From Molanna angustata (Eukaryota; Arthropoda; Insecta; Trichoptera; Molannidae), in contig OY754990.1 in NCBI GenBank assembly GCA_963576475.1, forward strand, positions 15,148,206 through 15,212,205: a stretch of 64,000 nucleotides of DNA, written 5' to 3'. Shown here in pieces: positions 42,760-53,689 of the stretch. Both the position numbers and the translations under genes were made by a program. The notes below the pieces were generated by a model. That model was not told where the DNA came from. It saw nothing but the letters and a program-made list of their open reading frames with translations, and did no database searches. Numbering within the stretch: position 1 is the stretch's first letter; each line of letters opens with the position of its first letter.

Positions 42760-43400
42760 GTCGAGCGTATGCCCAGGATGGTTTTTGGATTTAAACTTTT
42801 TTCTTATTCTTCTTCTTCTTCGTGTATTTGGTCGTTTTACCTATGAAGGGGGAGTATCCTGGGAAAAGAAGGTCCGACTGTCCCTCCATCTCTTCACAGG
42901 TCTTCCAGGACGGGTTCTGCATATAAACTTTTTTCTTCTTTTTCTTCAACGTGTACTTGGTCATCTTACCTATGAAGATGAACTATCCTGGGAGATGAAG
43001 GTCCAATTTTCCTTCCATCTCTTCGCAGGTTTCTGGATTTAAACTTTTTTCTTCTTCTTCTTCATCGTCTATTTGGTCATTTTACCTTTGAAGGTGGACT
43101 AACCTGGGAGAAGAATGTCCAATTTTCCTTCCATCTCTTCGCAGGTATCTGGATTTTAACTTATTTCTTCTTCTTCTTCTTCATCGTGTATTTTTGCTCA
43201 TTTTACCTATGAAGTTGGAGAATCCTGGGAGAAGAAGGTCCAACTGTCCTTCCATCTCTTCGCAGGTATCTGGGTTTAAACTTTTTTCTTCTTCTTCGTG
43301 TATTTAGTCATTTTACCTATTAAGTAGAGCATCCTGGGAAAAGAAGGTTCTTTCATCTCTTCGCGGTTCTTCCAGGATGGTTTCTGGATTTAAACTTTTC
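42760..43400. repeat. About 115-120-bp array resembling a LINE-R tail
   Basis: Five units start with AAACTTTTTTCTTCTTCTTC at about 42787, 42922, 43032, 43150 and 43269. Each contains GGTCATTTTACCTATGAAG, CCTGGGAGAAGAAGGTCC and CCTTCCATCTCTTCGCAGG. In complement the last two words resemble the LINE-R end at 58141-58230 (AGAGATGGAAGGA...CCCAGGAGG...GAAGAAGAA). Confidence 0.75.
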
Positions 43401-43580
43401 TTAACCGACTGATGGGACGGGATGTAATGAAGGGAAGGGAGGCACTAAAGGGCCTGAAGGGACGGGAGGTATAAAACTGCCTGAAGGGACGGAAGGTACT
43501 GAAGGGCCTGATGGGAAGGGACGTAATGAGGGATTAAAGGGACGGGAGGTACTGAAGGGCCTGAAGCGGCGGGTCCTGGA
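43401..43580. repeat. Purine-rich GGGACGGGAGG tandem repeats
   Basis: Imperfect units of about 35-45 bp (CTGAAGGGACGGGAGGTA plus CTGAAGGGC) continue directly from the previous array. Confidence 0.75.
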
Positions 43581-44050
43581 GTCTAATTCTTTTTCTTCTT
43601 AATTTTATGTAGACCTTTAGGGCAGTTTTTATACAAACTATTTCTTTTATGTATACATTTGGGTCATTTTTTTATAAAAATTATTTCCTTTAGTCTAATT
43701 ATTATTCTTCTTCATTTAAGTACGTAGACTTTTGGGAGAGTTTTAATACAAACTATTTCCAATAGTCTTATTCATTTTCTTTTATGTAGACCTTTTGGTC
43801 AGTATTTATACAAACTATTTCCAATAGTCTAAATATTCTTCTTCTTCTTTTTTGTAGACCTTTGGGTGAGCTTTTATACAATCTATTTCCAATAGTCTAA
43901 TTCTTCTATTAGGTATATGTATTTTTACTTATTTTATGTAGACCATTGGAATAGTTTTTTATACAAACTATTTCTTATAGTCTTATACTTATTTTTCTCT
44001 TTTTTATTTAGTCTTTTGGGTTAGTTTTAAGGCTTATAGTCTATTGTGCA
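43581..44050. repeat. About 60-80-bp T-rich tandem repeats
   Basis: Units of the form TTTATGTAGACCTTTGGG, ATACAAACTATTTCC, AATAGTCTAATTCTTCTTC occur about seven times with variable length. Confidence 0.7.
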
Positions 44051-44099
44051 GAAATATTAATAACGATATGCACACTTGATGAAAATACATATGAAATGA

Positions 44100-44750
44100 A
44101 TGGGATATGGGATGTGACGATATAACCTGCACTAGAATCTTTTCAATACTTTTGTTTAATTAAATTTAAACCATTTATATCATCCTATTTTGAATAATTT
44201 TCAACACCTAATATTTAAAGAATGGGGGTTGTGGCCATTACTGAACTCTTCACAACATTTATATTCAAATTAAAAACTATTTACTATAGTTCAAGTCTTC
44301 TTCTTCTTCGTTAATGAAGACTTTCAGTCAAATTGAGCAAAAATATAATGCACACTTGATGAAAAAATATAAAAACGAATGGGATGTGACCAATACTAGA
44401 TCTTTTCAGTACCTACGTTTGTTTAATCAAATTTTAACCACATCCCAACATCCAAAATTACTAAATTTTCAATAGGTACACATTACAATTTGTTTTCGAT
44501 GATAATATTTAAAAATGGGGGTTGTGGCCAAACCAATCTCTTTACAACGTTGATAAACAGTCATATTTAAAACCATTACGCATAGTCCATGCGAGCAGAA
44601 ATTGTATAAATATTATACTTCATTCACACTTTATAGCAATATATAAAAAAGAATGGGTTGTGGCCATCACTTGAACATTTTACAATACTTAAACTCAATC
44701 AAATTTCAAACCACTTTTCATAGTCTGATATTGCAAAATAATTGGGTGAC
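44100..44750. repeat. Long-unit repeats with GGGGTTGTGGCCA
   Basis: AATGGGGGTTGTGGCCA followed by TTCACAAC and AAACCATT...CATAGTC recurs near 44221, 44515 and 44650, with a weaker copy near 44105. The words overlap those beside the CTCTCCACAC elements (GTTGTGGCCA, CTCTxxACAAC). Confidence 0.6.
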
Positions 44751-44899
44751 AATATTATAAAAACGATTGCTTTTTCTTTCATAATTTTACATTCTTGGCC
44801 AACGGCGGGACATAAAAGCTAGTATAAAAATAAATAAGGAATAACATAACTTTAGTAGAACGTAACAAAAGAGAACTACAAGACAAACAAATCATGTGA

Positions 44900-46565
44900 T
44901 CGAATATATTTTTATTATTGCATATGCGCAAACATTGGATTTTTTTTCCCTGTCGGGAGTCAAAGATATTTTTTAACAGATTTTTAATTATCTCAATAGA
45001 GACGAAGTTGGAATATTTATTGTAGGAGAACCGGGAAATCAAGGCACCTACAGGGCTTACGACCTGTCATCGGCTGGTTTACGTGATCACTTTATGCGCT
45101 TGCGCAACGTTCTCCAATTATGCCTTTTAATGAGATCCCTATCAATTCAATTTTGAAAGTTCTATATATTGTAATACTGAAATTCTTTTCGCTTGAAAAT
45201 AAGGAATTTTTACTACAGCCATCTATGGGTGAAATTATGAACAACAATCTTATTATTTTTATTTATTTTGTTGGAACGCCATCTATTGAGAGAATTGGTT
45301 TTTTTTTTTTTTTTTGTAAATAATGAAAGCTACAATTCTTATATCTGAGGTGACAATGCATTTTTCGCATAGAAGTCACCCCTGAATTGCGCCAGACTTA
45401 TATGGTCATTTTTGTCTTATTTACCTACTTGTACCAATGTGTAAGTAATCGAATATTTTTATTATTGCATATGCGCAAACATTGGATTTTTTTTTCCCTA
45501 TCGGGAGTCAAAGATATTTTTTAACAGATTTTTAATTATCTCAATAGAGACGAAGTTGGAATATTTATTGTAGGAGAACCGGGAAATCAAGGCACCTACA
45601 GGGCTTACGACCTGTCATCGGCTGGTTTACGTGATCACTTTATGCGCTTGCGCAACGTTCTCCAATTATGCCTTTTAATGAGATCCCTATCAATTCAATT
45701 TTGAAAGTTCTATATATTGTAATACTGAAATTCTTTTCGCTTGAAAATAAGGAATTTTTACTACAGCCATCTATGGGTGAAATTATGAACAACAATCTTA
45801 TTATTTTTATTTATTTTGTTGGAACGCCATCTATTGAGAGAATTGGTTTTTTTTTTTTTTTTGTAAATAATGAAAGCTACAATTCTTATATCTGAGGTGA
45901 CAATGCATTTTTCGCATAGAAGTCACCCCTGAATTGCGCCAGACTTATATGGTCATTTTTGTCTTATTTACCTACTTGTACCAATGTGTAAGTAATCGAA
46001 TATTTTTATTATTGCATATGCGCAAACATTGGATTTTTTTCCCTGTCGGGAGTCAAAGATATTTTTTAACAGATTTTTAATTATCTCAATAGAGACGAAG
46101 TTGGAATATTTATTGTAGGAGAACCGGGAAATCAAGGCACCTACAGGGCTTACGACCTGTCATACGATCTGTTCTATGCGAAAAATGCATTGTCACCTCA
46201 GATATAAGAATTGTAGCTTTCATTATTTACAAAAAACCAATTCTCTCAATAGATGGCGTTCCAACAAAATATATAAATAATAAGATTGTTGTTCATAATT
46301 TCACCCATAGATGGCTGTAGTAAAAATTCCTTATTTTCAAGCGAAAAGAATTTCAGTATTACAATATATAGAACTTTCAAAATTGAATTGATAGGGATCT
46401 CATTAAAAGGCATAATTGGTGAACGTTGCGCAAGCGCATAAAGTGATCACGTAAACCAGCCGATGACAGGTCGTAAGCCCTGTAGGTGCCTTGATTTCCC
46501 GGTTCTCCTACAATAAATATTCCAACTTCGTCTCTATTGAGATAATTAAAAATCTGTTAAAAAAA
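44900..46565. mobile_element. Foldback array: two tandem units plus inverted arm
   Basis: Unit 1 (44900-45449) and unit 2 (45450-45996) are nearly identical direct copies of about 547 bp. Each begins CGAATATxTTTTATTATTGC and ends near TTGTACCAATGTGTAAGTAAT. A third, partial copy (45997-46163) turns into an inverted copy (46172-46565), giving a stem of about 97 bp. AAATCATGTGA flanks the whole at 44889-44899 and 46566-46576. It is non-coding; short frames inside are incidental. The duplication around the entire array shows that it is one insertion or was amplified in place after insertion. Confidence 0.8.
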
Positions 46566-46576
46566 AAATCATGTGA

Positions 46577-46814
46577 ATTACTTTGTTCCGATCATGAAAA
46601 CCTCGTTTGGGCAAAGACACACTTCACAGCTCCACATATCTTTAACCAGTTGGGTAGTAGTATTACAGAATTGACTACAACTATATCCTTCAAGGATGAA
46701 CTGATAAACTGGATAAAGATATTAGGTAGGCACTATACTCAGGTGGTTATCCGCCCGTCACTTCTGACCCGGCACATGTCATATTTACATATATTCCCAT
46801 TTTTTTGTTTCTGT
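46577..46814. other. Short unique stretch, possible LINE-coding trace
   Basis: The plus strand from about 46577 reads S-D-H-E-N-L-V-W-A, then A-P-H-I-F-N-Q-L-G-S, reminiscent of LINE C-termini, but too short to assign. Confidence 0.3.
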
Positions 46815-49055
46815 TATAGAAGTATGGTGGGTACCTATAGTGGGATGATATTGAAACTGCTGATTGGGTTACATTGTGTTTATTGACTGGCCAGTGAGAA
46901 TGTTAAATGAGAACTCTCTTGGCTCGTCGTTGGTGGGGATTTATATAGGCAAGCCAGAGGGGCTTGCCTCCTCAATCCCCACAGTGCTCCCCTCTAAGTG
47001 ATAACGCTACATATAACAATTAAATTTGACATACATAATTTGTAAAAACAGTAAAATACATTGTATGATTTAACAGTGTGAACATAAAAGATTATCAAAC
47101 ATGTAAAATAAATATTCAAAGTTTGAGAAACATTGGAATCGTGCAATGTGTACATTGAATGGAAAAATATTATTAATTAAGATATGAAGAAATGTCTCAA
47201 ATTGCTTGTTTGACTATATTATAAATAGATAACATTCGGATTGCTGTAAAGCATTCGGCGCTGCGTATCATATTACAAAGAAAAATAAATTAAAATGGTA
47301 CAAAGAAAACGAGATTTTTTATGTTTAATTTTTTAGTCAGCAAATTGATCAGATTTGCTGAGATTGAAGTTCAGTTATTAATCAAGGTCTGCAGTTCCTT
47401 GGAAAAACACCTGAACTTAGCCGTGTGAGAATGATTAGTTGGCATAATGGAAATTAACGAAATACATAAAAAATCTTGCTTGTATGATATTGTAGATACT
47501 GAAAAGTTTATATATGCAGCAGGAGTATTTTGACACTGTATAGTATGTTGTAGATAACACGAATAATATAAACGAGATTGCGTAAATTCAAGACTGAAGT
47601 TTTTTTGTTACAATAGAAGTTTATTTTTTTTTTGAAAACACTTAGAGGACACTAGAACGGTAGAACGATTTGATGAAAATGTTGATTTGGTTGCTGTTGG
47701 TTCTTGTTGAACGAAAGTATGTTAACTTGACCGGATGTTGAATTCCAGAGATCGAGTAGCTGTAGGTACTGGCATACGTAATCCTGGTCTTCCGGTGTTT
47801 GTATAGGCCGGACAGAGAAATTGTTGCTTGGTCGTGCTCTTCTTTGCTTTTGGCTTGATCCTACGTTGGATCTTGGACTTCTCGAGTGGGTTGTATTGCA
47901 AAACGTACTGGTAGTTGCAGGACGTCTTCCAGATGAGTAAAAGGTGTTGGAGAGAAAATCTATGAGCGAGATGGTGTTGTTGATTTTGCTTGTTGCTTAC
48001 GGCGTGTCAAGTGATTAACAGCTTTGGAATGGTCTTCCAGTATAGCCTGATGAGGTTGCTTGTTGTTTACGGCGTATCAAGTGAGTCTGACAGCTTTGGA
48101 GTGGTCCTCCAGTTTAGCCTGCTGAGGATGCTTGTTAGTGACTTTACTTCCTTTTGCAGGAGCTGTAAAGTGAGCACTAGGTCCTCAATCATGGGTTGTG
48201 AATCGGTGAGATGATTTCTTGCGTGTGTCAGCAAAGATGTGAGTCCATGTCTGGCAGGAGCACGAAGGTTAAGAGACGGTCACGAAGGTCACGAAGGTTT
48301 ATCAAAAATTTAAGTCCTGGTCTGGTTTCGTTATCTCTCGATGAGACAAGGATGAGCGGTATCGGCTTGTCATGTCGACGAGACACGGATGAACGGCTTG
48401 GGCTTGTCGTGGTGGCGATGAAACGAGAGCGAGCCGCTTGGACTTGTCGTAGTGGCGATGAGACGAGAGCGAGCTGCTTGGGCTTTTCATGGAGGCGATG
48501 AGACGAGAGCGAGCAGCTTGGGCTTGTCGTGGAGGCGATGAGATGAGAGCGAGCGGCTTGGATTGTCGTGGTCAAGCGGATCTAGCTTGACGGGATGCAG
48601 AAAAGTTCGCAGGCGGGAGTTGCTGGTAGCGTGGTAGACATCACGATGGAGCAGTAGTCACTTCTCAGATTATGAGTTCTCACGTCAAAACAAAGTAAGT
48701 GTCAGCAGTATTGAATTTTCACAGCGGTGTTATCGCTTGATGTTTATTTTTGCAAGCTTGCACTGTGACGAACGTGTAGGACGAATTCGTTATCTAGTCC
48801 ACGGTTCACGAAGGCTCAAATTACAAAATTTCTAAACATCAACACTGTTCCCACTATAGGTATATATCACGTCGGGGTCACCACTATATAGAAGTATGGT
48901 GGGTACCTATAGTGGGATGATATTGAAACTGCTGATTGGGTTACATTGTGTTTATTGACTGGCCAGTGAGAATGTTAAATGAGAACTGTCTTGGCTCGTC
49001 GTTGGTGGGGATTTATATAGGCAAGCCAGAGGGGCTTGCCTCCTCAATCCCCACA
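46815..49055 (-). mobile_element. Non-coding LTR retroelement with 169-bp LTRs
   Basis: Direct repeats 46815-46983 and 48887-49055 are 169 bp each, with one difference seen (CTCTC versus CTGTC). CTGT flanks the element (46811-46814 and 49056-49059). On the minus strand each LTR starts TGTGGGG and contains CTATATAAATC (TATA box) and CAATAAAC (poly(A)). Just inside the upstream LTR, TGGTGACCCCGACGTG (about 48869-48884, complement) is a leader/primer-site word common in Gypsy-type elements. A purine tract AGAGGGGAGCAC abuts the downstream LTR (46984-46995). The 1.9-kb interior has no gag or pol. It holds 40-bp repeats (48330-48570) and an approximately 80-bp duplication (about 47980-48140). It fits the TRIM/LARD class and depends on another element. 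Confidence 0.85.
48330..48570 (-). repeat. 40-bp tandem repeats in LTR-element leader
   Basis: About six imperfect copies of GATGAGACGAGAGCGAGC plus GCTTGGGCTTGTCGTGGAGGC. They lie 300-550 bp downstream of the primer site in the element's own orientation and create an antisense-overlapping open frame without domains. Confidence 0.85.
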
Positions 49056-49059
49056 CTGT

Positions 49060-50040
49060 CAATACTATTTATATTTAATTTTTTACAATATTTTGTAAAA
49101 TTGATTATTTTTGGGGCAGGTATTTAAAAATTATAATATTGTCATGTTTCAGATTAAATATTATTACGAAAAAATCCACTATGCAGAAGGGAAAACATCG
49201 CACAATAATTGTTGACTTGCTTTTATCAAACGCACGAGGTGCTGAGGCACTTTGAGAATATGTAGTTCTTTGATTTTAGTGTGTAAAGAATTTTAGGAGC
49301 TTATTATAAAACTAGTCTGAATTCTTTGACTACCTAATAGATTAGTGTACGTTGGTTTAGGTTAGGTTAGAATAGACATTTGAAATAAGAACCTAAAATG
49401 AAAAAAAAACAACGGAAAGAAATGAAGATGGAAAACGGATATAGGGATAGAAACAAAGTTCAAAAAATTTTGCTGTGAGGTACCGTTTTAGAATAGTCCT
49501 GCCACTCTATTTTATTATCATCGTTTTCGGGTGTCCCGTAAGATGTGTATAATTGAAAACACAACAGGTGAAATAAAATCTCACAATGTTCAGTACTGAG
49601 GTTGACCACCCATTCTGAATGTAGCCTTCTTAGAAAAGAAGGCTACATTCAGAATGCACACCTATTATGCACACCTATATTACAAGTAATGCACACCTGT
49701 CGCTGGTTACCCCACATTTATTTATTTATTAAGAGAAAAAACAGTCACACATACACATTTTTGTTTTATAAATAATAAAGTTGATTTATATGTGCAATTA
49801 CAATATTTCCCATAGACAAGTTACAATATAAACATAGACGTGCTTAGATATAAAAGTAATAAAATATAAAAAATCAATACTTATTGAAAAACATTATGAA
49901 GTATAGTTTGTAATACACAAGAATGACATCACTCATGTAACATTAATTCCTCAACAGTGCATTCCAGCAATACCCAGGTCCTATAAAGCGGTATCCTGAA
50001 TCCTGCATTAAATTGTGGGATATGGCGCGATGGTACGAAC
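49060..50040. other. Non-coding stretch with small LINE traces
   Basis: No gene is visible. CACACCTGTCGCTGGTTACC near 49694 recurs near 33604, and GGGATATGGCGCGATGGTAC near 50020 resembles a LINE-A tail. A 20-bp palindrome-like repeat of GAAGGCTACATTC lies near 49625-49655. Confidence 0.4.
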
Positions 50041-50869
50041 GTATGTCAAATTTCCCTATACGGGACCCAAAATCGTACACAGACTATGAAATATCCAGAC
50101 ATCAAAATGCGTCCAAAGATCGTCCCATTTTTTGCAAGAACGAAACCCACGGCAGATGAAAAAATTATATAAATCAACAAAGCGACGTTCCGGGTTCCGT
50201 TGGAGGCTTCAACGGAAGAAAAATGATTTATCATCTCTGTGGCCATACTCCGTGAACCAGGATTGTGATTAATTGTACGTTTTATTGGAAAGGAAAAAAA
50301 AATATATATACACACAAATGCTCATATTTTATATGTTATAAATAATAATGAAGAGAGGATAGGAAACAATAGGAGCCGTGGAGTGGTCTGAGAGGATCCA
50401 AAGGAAAAGACTGCGGAAATAATAGAAAAGGTAACTAAAGACGATGGAATATGGTTCCCCTCAAAAGGCAAAAGAGAATTATATGACAGGATCGTAATTA
50501 TTGCTTGTTCTGTAGTGTTTTTGCTTTGACAAACATACTCGAGAAGACAAATTATTGTATTTTTTTTTTCGTCTTCCTCTCCTCCTCCTCCGTGTTGGGG
50601 AAGATAACAATGTGTCGGCCATAAAAATGGGAGAAATAGATATAGTCCATTATGTCCGGAGTATTAATTAAAACGGCCGTTACATGGCATATTGTATGGC
50701 TCGTAAAATTTGCCCATTTCACTATTTTTTTAGCGTATTCGCAAATGTGACATATCTACTCGTATTTCTTTTGAGGTCGTTTTACAAAAGGTTTTTGTCA
50801 ATATTTGAAACTGTCATTTCTTGATAGGACATACCAATTATTAAATTATTAAAATATATCTGCTGATCG
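50041..50869. other. Unique-looking non-coding islands
   Basis: Bases 50045-50290 and 50575-50720 are higher-complexity, non-repeated sequence with no open frame of note. The second includes GGCCATAAAAATGGGAG and ATTAATTAAAACGGCCGTTA. They are candidates for conserved regulatory DNA (inference). Confidence 0.3.
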
Positions 50870-51175
50870 TACCAATTAATTCGATTGAATTTCTTAGTTC
50901 CTCTTTTGAAGTACAATCAGTAAGACTGTGGAACACCTTAAGTGATGATATTACAACGTCTCAATGGATTCAACTCTTTAATAAGAACTTAAGCTGTTAC
51001 ACCTGTCTGATAACTCTTAATTGACCCTCATTCCCCGACCTCTCTCACATCCCACAACCTCTATCTCCCTCTTTTCTTTGTTGCTGTGAATTTACATTTA
51101 ATAATTTTACGTGTTAATCTTTCTGTGTTTTGTTATGAATTTAATGTACCTACCACTACACTATTAATGGCCTCA
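50870..51175 (+). pseudogene. LINE-B ORF end and 3' UTR
   Basis: AGACTGTGGAACACCTTAAG, then AACGTCTCAATGG, encode the LINE-B-like V-R-L-W-N-T-L segment. The following UTR (CCCACAACCTCTATCTCC, then CTACCACTACACTATTAATG) matches 20930-21060 in complement. Confidence 0.55.
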
Positions 51176-51184
51176 CGTAGCAGT

Positions 51185-51270
51185 CACGTGACAGGAATCG
51201 AACTCGCGACCACTGTATTACTAATATTACTAACCCAGAGCGCTAACCGCTCTGCCATCACCCATCTTGG
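51185..51270 (-). repeat. tRNA-derived SINE head
   Basis: On the minus strand TGGCAGAGCGGTTAGCGC (A box, 51241-51258) and GAGTTCGATTCC (B box, 51194-51205) have tRNA-like order. The region between is longer than in a normal tRNA and the acceptor stem does not pair, so a SINE is favoured over a tRNA gene. Confidence 0.55.
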
Positions 51271-51484
51271 TTCTAAAGGTCTGAAAGATCTGCCGCTGTA
51301 TTTATCAGGTCGAATGCCAGCTGTCTTGCCATCTTTTCGGGGTTCTTCTGCTTTTGAGGTTTTCACGAAGCACTATACGTGGATTCCAGCATCGTTTTTA
51401 TTAATATTATCGCTGACGCGACTCCCATTCGTAGGTATAGTTCTTCAAATGACGTTGTCAGAATGGTAAATAAAAATCACACGA

Positions 51485-51590
51485 CAAATTTTTATGAGGC
51501 GATGGATGTGTGTTAGGATAGAAAAATGTGACGTTCGGTTCTCTCTGCTTTCCTCATTAGGGATATTGCGTATGGTATGTACGTAAAATT
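51485..51590 (+). pseudogene. LINE-A 3'-end fragment
   Basis: GAGGCGATGGATGTGTG, then CGTTCGGTTCTCTCTGC and a GGTATGTACGTA tail, match the end of the LINE-A copies. Confidence 0.6.
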
Positions 51591-52845
51591 ATTCATAAGT
51601 ATCGACAAGGGCATGTTATATAATAAGGTGACATTTAGAAAACCAGCGAACATTAAATATTCAACTCAAATTTAGGTAACTCACTGCATACATTATATCT
51701 TGAGTCAACGCTAAGTATTATGGATTATAATATTAATAACTGCATATTATAATAATGAAAAACGATACAATACAATATGTTTAATATTAATATCGTATAT
51801 TGGCACACAGAGGGTTAACATTGAGACATTGTTCCCCGAATACAGTCGCCTTGCGTAAAAATTCAATTGATTCAACCCTCCGGCGTCAACGAACCCGCTA
51901 TAAATCGGGCGAGATATCGCATTGTGTGAAATATTCATACAATTTTTGGTGAAATACGTGTATATTTGTGGGTAAATACTCTCATATTTTCTGATACAAT
52001 TTGTTTTATTACACAAACGTGATTTTAAAACAACAACAAAAAAAAAGAGTGAGTCGTTGCCAATACATAAATCCGCACAGCATAAAATTTTATGTAAAAC
52101 GAGTGGGTTATGGCCAATATTAAACTCTCCACAACATAATATGGGTACACTTTATTTTTATTTTTGAAAGGTTGACGATCCCCTAAACCATATATACAAA
52201 TAACTTGTATTATAAACAATCTATATATAAACTATCAAAAAACTCAATTATCCAAAAGTTTTGACAGATGTATCATAGAGAAGAAATTATCTCTTGTCCA
52301 TTTATGCTTCCTCTAATTGTATGCTTTATCCACATAATATATCAAATGAACTTACATTTTGGGTTGTACAGAGGGCACACATATCCAAAATACTCCATAC
52401 ACACATAAATAACACGAAAAAATCTACTCGAGGAAAACATCTGGGTTATTAAAATGAAGACATGTAAAAAAATTATAAAAGAACAAAGTGCATAGACCAT
52501 TTATGTAAATAGAAAACAGAATAGGACATAATGCACTTCCTTGTGGAACTCCAAATTCAACTGCTCTAACCAATTATGTACTAGCAATGACACTGATCGT
52601 GTCAATTTGATAAATAAGAGATATACTAGAAATCAACAGATACTATAACTGTCAGAGCGTTTTTCAACCGACAATTTTACCGAACGTTTGGTGCGTACAT
52701 TCGACGTTCAATCTGAACGCCACAGAGTGTCTTTCGAGCGTCTGTTTCCGGTCATTATGAACGGCTTAGAGCGTCATTAAGTGCACTCGGCGTTCATTGC
52801 GAACATAGTCCAGATCTTAATGTACCATTATCTCTATTACATACC
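51591..52845. other. Non-coding stretch
   Basis: No gene is visible. Bases 51810-51960 look unique and GC-richer. Near 52098-52133 the AAAACGAGTGGGTTATGGCC...AAACTCTCCACAAC words mark an end of the CTCTCCACAC family in reverse. Bases 52655-52800 contain many GAACG/CGTTC words. Confidence 0.4.
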
Positions 52846-53450
52846 ATCACGCCATGTCCCTTGCGGGGTAGGCAGAGAGAACCGAACGCCACATTTTTCT
52901 ATCCTGGCATGCATCCCTCGCTTCGTCCACATTCATGCATCGTCTCATACATGCTCGTCTATTGCTCACACTTCTAACATTTCCGTCTTTCAAAATTTCG
53001 TTCACATGGTCGTGCCATCCCTTTCTTGGGCGTCCCCGACCTCTCATTCCATTCCTTTCCGCTCTGTATATTTTCTTCGTCAGGCGCTCCTCATTCATTC
53101 TCCCCATGTGACCAAACCATCTCAATGTGTTCACTTTCATTCTAGTAATGACATCTTTCTTCATCTTACATTCTTTCCTTATGTCCTCATTTCTTACCCG
53201 GTCATACATCGTTCTATTACAAATCCTTCTTAACGATCTCATTTCAACTGCATTTATTCTACTTTCATGCGTCTTCTGCCATGTCCAGGTTTCACTTGCA
53301 TACGTCAAGGTTGGCACTACGACGGCGTTATGAATGGCAATTTTGGCATCCTTTGATATGTTGCGATCATTCATAATTGGTCTTAGTGCTCCATTCACTC
53401 TGTTTCCTGCCATAACTCTTCTTTCGATCTCTTTATCGAGTTACTCTCCT
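52846..53450 (-). pseudogene. LINE-A, 5'-truncated
   Basis: The single open minus frame 52847-53413 (188 codons) covers N-R-V-N-G-A-L-R-P-I-M-N-D-R, L-T-Y-A-S-E-T-W-T-W-Q-K, L-R-W-F-G-H-M-G-R-M-N-E-E-R-L-T-K-K-I, R-G-R-P-R-K-G-W-H-D-H-V-N and the end W-R-S-V-L-S-A-Y-P-A-R-D-M-A. This is the best preserved LINE-A C-terminus here, with no internal stop. A target duplication is not evident. Confidence 0.85.
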
Positions 53451-53689
53451 TTCAATATCTTCATATTGATAGGCTCGGATAAAATTTATGGTAATTAACG
53501 CTGCAAATTTAAATCTGCTGAACGACCTATGAAATCGAAGATAGAAGAAGAACGGCAGAAACAAAATGCAATAAAAAAACTGTTAACGTATTTGACGATA
53601 GCAATAATCACATAATGAGAAATAATTATGGCAGCACGCAGTTAATTATGAGATTAAAACGAATATACCAATAAACACTCGCGAAAGAT

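Noticed and set aside
48211..48575. Overlapping frames in the minus-strand LTR element as a small Gag
   Set aside because: They coincide with 40-bp tandem repeats and carry no Gag, protease or other motif.
51185..51270. Functional tRNA gene
   Set aside because: A and B boxes exist but spacing is too long and stems do not pair; better explained as a SINE head.
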